Shown: positions 58,208 to 64,000 of the stretch, piece after piece
How the letters are laid out: each line of letters starts with the position of its first letter
Numbering within the stretch: position 1 is the stretch's first letter
From: Mesorhizobium sp.
GTDB taxonomy: Bacteria; Pseudomonadota; Alphaproteobacteria; Rhizobiales; Rhizobiaceae
Assembly (NCBI RefSeq): GCF_024710845.1
Contig: NZ_JANJTZ010000037.1
Span: 62,001 to 126,000, forward strand
Length of the DNA stretch: 64,000 bases
Reading direction: 5' to 3'
Position numbers and translations under genes: made by a program
Notes under the pieces: generated by a model
Seen by the model: only the letters and a program-made list of their open reading frames with translations
What the model was told of the DNA's origin: nothing
Databases searched by the model: none

Positions 58208-59161
58208 ATGAACGCTCCGCTCGACCTCGACCAGCTCCAGACCTTCGTTGCCATTTCAGACACCGGTAGCTTCACCAAGGCCGCCGACACGATCTTCCGC
58301 ACCCAGTCGGCCGTCTCGATGCAGATGCGCCGGCTCGAGGAGCGCATTGGCAAGCCGCTGTTCGAGAAGGACGGCCGGACCAACCGCCTGACCGAGGAGG
58401 GCGAGCGCCTGCTGACCTATGCGCGACGACTTCTCAGGCTGAGCCGGGAGACGATGGCGGCTTTCGACGAATCCCAGCTCGAAGGGCAGGTGCGAATCGG
58501 CACGCCCGACGACTATGCCGACCGCTTCCTGCCGGAAATCATGGGCCGCTTTGCGCGCTCCAACCCGCGAATCGAGATGTCGGTCATCTGCGAACCGACG
58601 ATCAACCTCGCCGAACTGGTACGTCGCGGCCAGCTCGACCTGGCGTTGGTCACGCAGTGTGACGACGTCAACGTCACCGAGATCGTCCGGCGCGAACCGC
58701 TGCTCTGGGTCACGTCGGCGAGCCATTCTATCCACGAGGAGCCGGTGGTGCCGCTCGCCGTTGGACGGCCAACCTGCCAGTGGCGGCGTTCGGCGACCGA
58801 AGCGCTGCAGCGCTCGGGGCGGGAGCATCGCGTGCTGTTCACGTCATGGTCGGCGACCGTCATCATCGCCAGCGTGCTGTCGGGGCTTGCCGTCTCGGTG
58901 CTGCCTGAATGCGCGCTCAGGCCCGGCATGCGGGTGCTGGGCGAGGCGGACGGATTCGCGCCGTTGCCCGACTGCCGGATCGGCATCCTGCGCGGCCACA
59001 CCGGCCAGCGCGAACTGATCGACGCGGTGGCGCGCCATATCACCGAAAGCCTCGACAACATCACCGCGCCGGCCGCCGACGAGCATGCCTTCGATTTCGC
59101 CGCGCTTAACGGCGTGCGCAGCAAGCGGCTGCGTCCGGGTCAGGTCATGCCGGGGTGGTAG
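58208..59161 (+). CDS. LysR family transcriptional regulator, LsrB/VtlR-like
   Basis: A 317-residue LysR regulator. The winged HTH (LDQLQTFVAISDTGSFTKAADTIFRTQSAVSMQMRRLEERIGKPLFEKDGR, split here by residue range about 6-60) is followed by the effector-binding domain. The opening MNAPLDLDQLQTFVAI matches what I recall of LsrB/VtlR regulators of Rhizobiales. ATG 58208 is preferred over a start at 58166. The stop overlaps the convergent SRPBCC gene by 17 bp. LsrB/VtlR proteins control envelope, redox and small-RNA genes. Confidence 0.86.
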   Translation: MNAPLDLDQLQTFVAISDTGSFTKAADTIFRTQSAVSMQMRRLEERIGKPLFEKDGRTNRLTEEGERLLTYARRLLRLSRETMAAFDESQLEGQVRIGTPDDYADRFLPEIMGRFARSNPRIEMSVICEPTINLAELVRRGQLDLALVTQCDDVNVTEIVRREPLLWVTSASHSIHEEPVVPLAVGRPTCQWRRSATEALQRSGREHRVLFTSWSATVIIASVLSGLAVSVLPECALRPGMRVLGEADGFAPLPDCRIGILRGHTGQRELIDAVARHITESLDNITAPAADEHAFDFAALNGVRSKRLRPGQVMPGW

Positions 59162-59603
59162 GGTTCCCGATCCCCGCCATCAGCACCTCCAGCTTCTCGA
59201 GCGCGCCGGTCCAGCCCCCGATGTGACGGTCGCGCGCGGCTTCGTCGAAGAACCCGCTGTGATGCATGGTGAAATCCGTGCCGCCCCTGCCGTCGTCGAT
59301 GAAGGTGAGCCTGACGAAGGAGGCGCGGTCCGGAAGCGTGCGCCACATCCAGCCAAAGGAGAGCACGGAGAATTCCTCGGCCTCCCGGTATTCGCCGCTG
59401 ACGTCGTGAACCTCGCCGTCGGGCGTGGTGAAGACGACGTGATAGCGACCGCCGGGGCGCGGATCGGTCTCGGCGGAAAGCGTCTTCGCGCCGGTCGGCC
59501 CCCACCACATGACCATCATCGCCGGATCGGTCCAGGCGCGGTACACCAGCTCAGGCACAGCCGCGAAGCGGCGTTTCAGAGTTAGGCTAGGTTTGTCGGG
59601 CAT
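59145..59603 (-). CDS. SRPBCC (AHSA1-like) domain protein
   Basis: A 152-residue helix-grip protein of the Activator of Hsp90 ATPase homologue type (TLKRRFAAVPELVYRAWTDPAMMVMWWGPTG, and ENFSVLSF-like and GGTDFTMHHSGF motifs). It probably binds a hydrophobic ligand; role unknown. ATG 59603 is 5 bases after GGAGG; ATG 59606 is closer to it. It overlaps the LysR stop by 17 bp. Confidence 0.86.
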   Translation of the reverse strand: MPDKPSLTLKRRFAAVPELVYRAWTDPAMMVMWWGPTGAKTLSAETDPRPGGRYHVVFTTPDGEVHDVSGEYREAEEFSVLSFGWMWRTLPDRASFVRLTFIDDGRGGTDFTMHHSGFFDEAARDRHIGGWTGALEKLEVLMAGIGNPTTPA

Positions 59604-59703
59604 CATCACCTCCACCAGAGGGCATCGATACCCGACATGCCCGCTTTCTCTCAAGTGCGGCCTTGGTTTGGATGTTTTGGGGGTTAGCCGGCGCAGTCCC
59701 TGA

Positions 59704-60555
59704 TCAGACTTCGAATAGATATCCCCCGTGCACCCAGCCCGAGAAACTCGGAGTGCCGTTCTTGTCGAGAACCGAAACATAGCGCCAGTTGCCGTCCGCC
59801 TCGATCATCGCGACAATACTGCCGTCAGGCAGGGGATTGAGTTTTGCGCCCGGCTCGAGTGGAAAGTTCGCCGCCGGCCCCGTGCGGACGTTGAGACCCG
59901 TGGGCGAGCGCACGATATAGGTGGCGGCCCCATTGTCGGATCTGCCAAGCACCTTGGCCTTGAACGAACTCATTGCCCAGGCAGGCCCGGGATCGGACTT
60001 GCGACCCGGCGAGATGTCGTCGTGGCCCACGATCTCGCCGATGCCGTATGTTTCGCAGATGGCCAGTGACGCGGCAATCGTCGCGTCCACCTGTGCCTCC
60101 GTGAATACCTCCCACCCACCGTTCGGCGTGCCAAATTTGTGGCGTGCCTCTGTCACATTGCTCGCGTCCACAGGTTGACCTGTCCACGAGACGTAACCCG
60201 CACCGGTCTTCTTGAGGGGCCCCCAGTTTTCGATTTCGATCCCGATCGAATTGCGGTTGAGGCCGCTGTGCGAATTGCCCTTCTTGTCCACCCATTTGCT
60301 CTCGCCCGCATGCCAGGCGACCGTATCAAAGGGAACGCACTGGACGATGGTCCCGTCGCGACGGATCACCAGATGGGCGGAGACTTTTGCCGACGGCTTC
60401 TTGAAGTAGGCTGCGATGTTCGACGAGGACCCAAACGCTGTGTAGTGAATCACCAGAAAAACGGGCGCCATAGCACCGCCGATGTTCGGCGACTTCTCGA
60501 AGTCTACATATTTCGTCCCAACGGCGAGTCGGTGATTGCGAACCACATATTCCAT
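59704..60555 (-). CDS. N-acetylmuramoyl-L-alanine amidase with C-terminal SH3 domain
   Basis: A 283-residue Amidase_2 enzyme. Zinc ligands H37 and H178 with D188 are visible (VIHYTA and GHDDISPGRKSDPGPAW). A bacterial SH3 domain follows (about 209-280, TGLNVRTGPAANF). It cleaves the bond between muramic acid and the peptide. No signal peptide is present, so export by a standard route is not expected; holin-, secretion-system- or lysis-dependent release is possible. Base composition is slightly less GC-rich than neighbours. Confidence 0.88.
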   Translation of the reverse strand: MEYVVRNHRLAVGTKYVDFEKSPNIGGAMAPVFLVIHYTAFGSSSNIAAYFKKPSAKVSAHLVIRRDGTIVQCVPFDTVAWHAGESKWVDKKGNSHSGLNRNSIGIEIENWGPLKKTGAGYVSWTGQPVDASNVTEARHKFGTPNGGWEVFTEAQVDATIAASLAICETYGIGEIVGHDDISPGRKSDPGPAWAMSSFKAKVLGRSDNGAATYIVRSPTGLNVRTGPAANFPLEPGAKLNPLPDGSIVAMIEADGNWRYVSVLDKNGTPSFSGWVHGGYLFEV

Positions 60556-60644
60556 ACCCTCCCCCTCCTATTCTGTCACACTCGCGCGGCTTACGCCCGG
60601 CACGTTCGTGATGCGAATGCAATCTAAGCATGTATGCTATTAAT

Positions 60645-60663
60645 ATGCAATCTTGCATTGCAT
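60645..60663. promoter_or_regulatory. Inverted repeat upstream of xseA and amidase genes
   Basis: ATGCAAT-CTTGC-ATTGCAT forms a perfect 7-bp-arm inverted repeat in the 151-bp gap between the divergent genes. Related GCAAT/GCATG words recur from 60611 to 60666. A protein binding site is plausible; regulator unknown. A GAATC (CcrM-type GANTC) lies a few bases before the xseA ATG. Confidence 0.35.
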
Positions 60664-60706
60664 GCATCTCACTTGACGAGAACCTGAAAGTCGCGGGAAT
60701 TGAATC

Positions 60707-62275
60707 ATGGACGAGACCATCGATTCCCCCACCAACGCGCACGAGTATTCCGTCAGCGAGATCTCGATCGCGCTGAAGCGGACGGTGGAGGACGCGTTCG
60801 GCAATGTGCGCGTGCGCGGCGAGATTTCGGGCTATCGCGGCCCGCATTCCTCCGGCCACGCCTATTTCTCGCTGAAGGACGACCGTTCCCGCATCGAGGC
60901 CGTGGTCTGGAAGGGCACGTTCCAGAAGCTAAAGTTCCGGCCCGAAGAGGGCATGGAGGTGATCGCCACCGGCAAGCTCACCACCTATCCAGGCTCGTCG
61001 AAGTACCAGATCGTCATCGACAATCTCGAACCCGCCGGCGCAGGCGCGCTGATGGCGCTGCTGGAGGAGCGCAAGCGCAGGCTCGCGGCGGAGGGCCTGT
61101 TCGACGCCGACCGGAAGCAGCTCCTGCCCTATCTGCCCAGCGTCATCGGCGTGGTCACGTCACCGACCGGTGCCGTGATCCGCGACATCATCCACCGCAT
61201 CTCGGACCGCTTTCCGCTGCATGTGATCGTCTGGCCTGTGCGCGTGCAGGGCGAGACGACGGGCGCGGAAGTGGCGAACGCCGTCGCCGGCTTCAACGCG
61301 CTGCCCGCCAGCGGGCTGATCGCGCGGCCCGACGTGATCATCGTTGCGCGCGGCGGTGGCAGCCTCGAAGACCTGTGGGGCTTCAACGACGAGGCGGTGG
61401 TGCGCGCGGTGGCCGCCTCCGATATCCCGGTCATTTCCGCCGTCGGCCACGAGACGGACTGGACGCTGATCGACCTCGCCGCCGACATCCGCGCGCCGAC
61501 GCCGACGGGCGCGGCCGAAATGGCGGTGCCGGTGAAGGCCGAGCTCGAAGCGACGCTCGCCTCGCTCGGCGCACGGCTGCGCTCCTGTTCCTCACGCGTT
61601 CTCGACCGGAAGAAGCAGGCGCTCAGGAGCGCGGCACGCGCTCTGCCCTCGCCCGACCAGCTCTTCGCCCTGCCGCGCCGGCATTTCGACGAAGTGGGCG
61701 GGCGGCTCGACCGCGCGGCGGCCGTCGGTGCGGAACGGCGCCGGGCGCGTCTTGCCGCGATCCGCCTCTCGCCGGCGACGCTCGAACGCGGCATCGCCGA
61801 GGCGCGCCGGCATCTGGCGCGGACGGCGGCGCAATTGCCCAATGCGGTGCGCAACGCCACTGCGAACCGGCGGCTGCGCCTCGATGCCGCGACGCGGCGG
61901 CTCACCGTCGAACCCTTCGCGCGGCGCAACAGCGACAACCGCCGTGCTCTGGAGCGGCTGGCGCTGCGCCTGCCGCGCGTCATTGACACGATGCTGGCGG
62001 AACGGCGCACGCGTCTTGGCCAAGCGACCAGGCTGGTCGATTCGCTGTCAGTAAAGGCAGTGCTCGACCGCGGCTTCGCGCTGGTGGAGCGCGAGGACGG
62101 CACTCTGGCCAAGCGCGCGGCGGAGATTGCCGACGGGATGCGGCTCACCCTGCGCTTCGCCGATGGCGAAAAGGGCGCGGTCGCTGGAGATGGCGCCGCA
62201 ACGACAGACTCGGCACGGGCGAAGCCGCGGACGGGCGTTGCCAAGCCCAAAGCGGATCAGGGCAGCCTGTTCTAG
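60707..62275 (+). CDS. xseA: Exodeoxyribonuclease VII large subunit
   Basis: A 522-residue enzyme. N-terminal OB fold (about 12-105), then the catalytic domain with [16 protein letters not shown] and [22 protein letters not shown] long Arg-rich helical region and a C-terminal tail follow. With XseB it degrades single-stranded DNA from both ends. xseB is not in the window. It converges on the phosphofructokinase gene with 3 bp between stops. Confidence 0.95.
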   Translation: MDETIDSPTNAHEYSVSEISIALKRTVEDAFGNVRVRGEISGYRGPHSSGHAYFSLKDDRSRIEAVVWKGTFQKLKFRPEEGMEVIATGKLTTYPGSSKYQIVIDNLEPAGAGALMALLEERKRRLAAEGLFDADRKQLLPYLPSVIGVVTSPTGAVIRDIIHRISDRFPLHVIVWPVRVQGETTGAEVANAVAGFNALPASGLIARPDVIIVARGGGSLEDLWGFNDEAVVRAVAASDIPVISAVGHETDWTLIDLAADIRAPTPTGAAEMAVPVKAELEATLASLGARLRSCSSRVLDRKKQALRSAARALPSPDQLFALPRRHFDEVGGRLDRAAAVGAERRRARLAAIRLSPATLERGIAEARRHLARTAAQLPNAVRNATANRRLRLDAATRRLTVEPFARRNSDNRRALERLALRLPRVIDTMLAERRTRLGQATRLVDSLSVKAVLDRGFALVEREDGTLAKRAAEIADGMRLTLRFADGEKGAVAGDGAATTDSARAKPRTGVAKPKADQGSLF

Positions 62276-62278
62276 AGC

Positions 62279-63445
62279 CTACAGAAGCGCGTGACGAATG
62301 TCCGGGCGCGGCGGCAACAGGCGCGCCAGATAGGCCATGCCGGCACCCGACACCTGATCCTGGTCGGCAACGAGAAAATCGTGCGGCATGTGGCGGGTTT
62401 TCCCCGCCACCGCGTCGAGGGGGACGCGGACCGGGCGGGTGGCCTGTCCGTCGAACTGGAGCGCGACGGAAAAACTGCCGGCTTCGGCGACCTCCACCGC
62501 GAAAGCTCCGGCTTCGAAGGCCTCGCGCTGGTCCGTCGCGTTGACCAGGCTGGCATGGCTGCGCGGCAGGTAGCCGAACGTGTCGACGCGGGCGCGGACG
62601 CGCGGCAGATCTTCCGCCAGAATGCGTTCGACCGCCTGTCCGAGATCGGTGCCCGAGAGCCGCACATTTCCATGCGGATCGCGCTCCAGCATCTCGGACG
62701 GGACGAGGTGTTCGACGAGGGAACGGCCATCTCGGTCCTGGACACCTTCCGACATCGCCACGATGCAATGGCCATGGCGACCGAGGCTGCTGCGCACACC
62801 ATCGAGGAAGCGCTCCCGATCGAAGGGACGCTCGGGCACGTAGACCAGGTGGGGGCCGCTTTCGGGATCGGCTCGCCACGCCGCCGACGCGGCGGTGAGG
62901 AAGCCGGCGTGGCGGCCCATGACGATGCCGACATAGATGCCGGGCAACGAGCGGAAATCGAGATCGGCGCCGGCAAAGGCGCCGGCGACGAACTCCGCCG
63001 CGGAGATGAAGCCGGGCGTGTGGTCGTTCTCCACCAGATCGTTGTCGATGGTCTTGGGCGCGTGCACGCAGGCAATAGTGCCGCCGGACGCCTGGGCGAT
63101 CAGGCTCTGCGTGCCGGCGGTGTCATTGCCGCCGATATAGATGAAGGCGTTAGCGCCGGCGGCCCGCAATCCCTTCAGGACGGCGTCGCAATAGGCGGCA
63201 TCCGGCTTGTCGCGGGTGCTTCCGAGCGCCGCCCCCGGCGTCCGCGCAAGGCGTGCCAGATCCGAAGCCGACAGCGTGTCGAGGTCGACCAGGTGTCCGT
63301 CGCGCAGGCCCCGCACGCCGTGCCGCGCACCCAGGATGCGCGCGCCCGGGTGACGCGTGCGGATTGCGGCAATGGCGCCGGCGAGCGTCTGGTTGATCAC
63401 GGCGGTCGGGCCGCCGCCCTGCGCGATCACGAATGTGCCACTCAT
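62279..63445 (-). CDS. 6-phosphofructokinase family protein (PPi-type motifs)
   Basis: A 388-residue PFK-fold enzyme. PKTIDND (130-136) and GGND (105-108) are present. ATP-dependent bacterial enzymes carry PGTIDND and GGDG at these places; the lysine version marks pyrophosphate-dependent ones. It therefore probably uses PPi to phosphorylate fructose 6-phosphate, or is a related sugar kinase. ATG 63445 is preceded by GGAGGAG. Rhizobiales mainly use Entner-Doudoroff, so this enzyme may act in pentose phosphate or PPi metabolism. Confidence 0.85.
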   Translation of the reverse strand: MSGTFVIAQGGGPTAVINQTLAGAIAAIRTRHPGARILGARHGVRGLRDGHLVDLDTLSASDLARLARTPGAALGSTRDKPDAAYCDAVLKGLRAAGANAFIYIGGNDTAGTQSLIAQASGGTIACVHAPKTIDNDLVENDHTPGFISAAEFVAGAFAGADLDFRSLPGIYVGIVMGRHAGFLTAASAAWRADPESGPHLVYVPERPFDRERFLDGVRSSLGRHGHCIVAMSEGVQDRDGRSLVEHLVPSEMLERDPHGNVRLSGTDLGQAVERILAEDLPRVRARVDTFGYLPRSHASLVNATDQREAFEAGAFAVEVAEAGSFSVALQFDGQATRPVRVPLDAVAGKTRHMPHDFLVADQDQVSGAGMAYLARLLPPRPDIRHALL

Positions 63446-63569
63446 TGTCGCTCCTCCGGGGCCCCGGGCCGCTCTCATGGGCGCGTCAAGGTCTCAGGAA
63501 CTTGGGCCTGCGGCCCGGATGCGTCAACCGTATGGCCGGGATCGATGTCGGAATATAGACGGGGAGAGA

Positions 63570-63646
63570 TGGTACCGTTGGCTGGGATCGAACCAGCGAC
63601 CTCCGGATCCACAATCCGGCGCTCTAACCATCTGAGCTACAACGGC
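63570..63646 (-). tRNA. tRNA-His (GTG)
   Basis: A complete cloverleaf of 74 nt plus encoded CCA. The anticodon loop TTGTGGA gives GTG. Acceptor stem GCCGTTG pairs with CAACGGT (first pair G-T), discriminator A73. There is no extra G at position -1, as described for alphaproteobacterial tRNA-His, which uses A73 for recognition by HisRS. T arm GCTGGTTCGATCCCAGC is standard. Confidence 0.95.
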
Positions 63647-63775
63647 ACTGGGCCTGTCGGCGACGGAGGGTGCATACGTCGGGCGGCGGCATATTTCAAG
63701 GCTTTTCCCCCACCAAGATCGTCGCGACCGCGTCGTTCCTGTCCATGAATTGGCCTCGCCCCTCCATAAACGGAA

Positions 63776-63806
63776 AAAGACCGGGGGGAGGACCCGGTCT
63801 TTTCCA
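63776..63806. terminator. Bidirectional terminator downstream of the phasin gene
   Basis: AAAAGACCGGG pairs with CCCGGTCTTTT around a short loop. It has T-runs on both strands. It lies about 85 bp beyond the phasin stop on the minus strand. The rest of 63647-63888 shows no gene. Confidence 0.82.
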
Positions 63807-63888
63807 TTGTTGGCCAGCAGTGCCGGCCACCGATCCCGAAGCGGCGGGAGGAGGATGCCGCTCGGGATTTCGTCAGACGCCTGACAGA

Positions 63889-64000
63889 TCAGGCGACCTT
63901 GAGTTCCTTCATCGTCTTCTCGAAGGCGGACTTCATCGGCTTGGCCACGTCTTCGATGGCCTTCGTCGAGGTCGCCTGGATGTCCTTGGCCTGCTCGACC
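63889..64000 (-). CDS. Phasin family protein (5' part outside window)
   Basis: Only the last 36 codons are visible: a helical stretch VEQAKDIQATSTKAIEDVAK, then PMKSAFEKTMKELKVA and TGA. The amphipathic pattern and composition match phasins, which coat polyhydroxyalkanoate granules. The start lies beyond the window edge. Confidence 0.75.
   Translation of the reverse strand, partial: VEQAKDIQATSTKAIEDVAKPMKSAFEKTMKELKVA

Noticed and set aside
59704..60555. Amidase gene considered as a prophage remnant
   Set aside because: No integrase, holin, structural genes or attachment repeats are nearby, so a single endolysin-like gene is not enough evidence.

Overview
The window is a stretch of ordinary chromosome from a high-GC alphaproteobacterium of the order Hyphomicrobiales (Rhizobiales), most like Mesorhizobium or a related Phyllobacteriaceae genus. 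This rests on gene content and order: short-form hisG with hisZ and hisS, ribF-ileS, rsmE near gshA, glcDEF close to a lutABC operon, a LsrB/VtlR-type LysR next to a DUF1127 gene, CIRCE-controlled groESL, and a tRNA-His without G-1 and with A73. Genus is inference. The genes are densely packed with many 1-4 bp stop/start overlaps. No IS element, prophage or CRISPR array was seen.

Layout. 1-6.2 kb: two M16 peptidase genes, rsmD and an rluB-like gene with tandem 50-residue repeats (minus strand), then tadA and a lipoprotein. 6.4-11.4 kb: ileS, ribF and a HAD-IIA gene. 11.6-17 kb: a membrane protein with a decayed EAL domain and two tandem TadG/vWA proteins, ending in a 165-bp foldback element against a convergent DUF2189 gene. 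18-20.2 kb: groES-groEL under a CIRCE operator. 20.4-26.4 kb: XRE-cupin regulator plus GNAT, TSUP transporter, diguanylate cyclase, fumC and two DoxX proteins. 26.4-31.8 kb: acyl-CoA synthetase, hisG-hisZ, a palindromic mosaic repeat, hisS. 32-36.5 kb: two tandem secreted paralogues with co-duplicated terminators, DUF1801, tag, an L,D-transpeptidase and a bile-acid-type symporter.

36.5-48.1 kb is the most distinctive part. The glycolate oxidase genes glcD, glcE and glcF are interrupted by a VapBC-type toxin-antitoxin pair between glcD and glcE, a small membrane protein gene between glcE and glcF, and a lower-GC DUF1963-like gene after glcF. The vapB promoter lies inside a perfect 15+15 bp palindrome, so an autoregulated promoter probably also drives the downstream glc genes. 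After DUF3422 come a GntR/FCD regulator and lutABC for L-lactate oxidation, with a promoter flanked by candidate operator half-sites. Glycolate and lactate oxidation therefore sit side by side.

48-64 kb: a metallophosphatase, a tiny secreted peptide, a class I amidotransferase, two more diguanylate cyclases, rsmE and gshA separated by an AT-rich DUF4304-like gene, a methyltransferase, DUF937, DUF1127 divergent from a LysR regulator, SRPBCC, a peptidoglycan amidase without a signal peptide, xseA, a PPi-type phosphofructokinase homologue, tRNA-His and the 3' end of a phasin gene.

No single large undescribed system is evident. The strongest leads are the toxin-antitoxin pair wired into the glycolate operon with its symmetric promoter-operator, the leaderless XRE-cupin operon, the 165-bp foldback element, and the duplicated secreted gene plus terminator unit.
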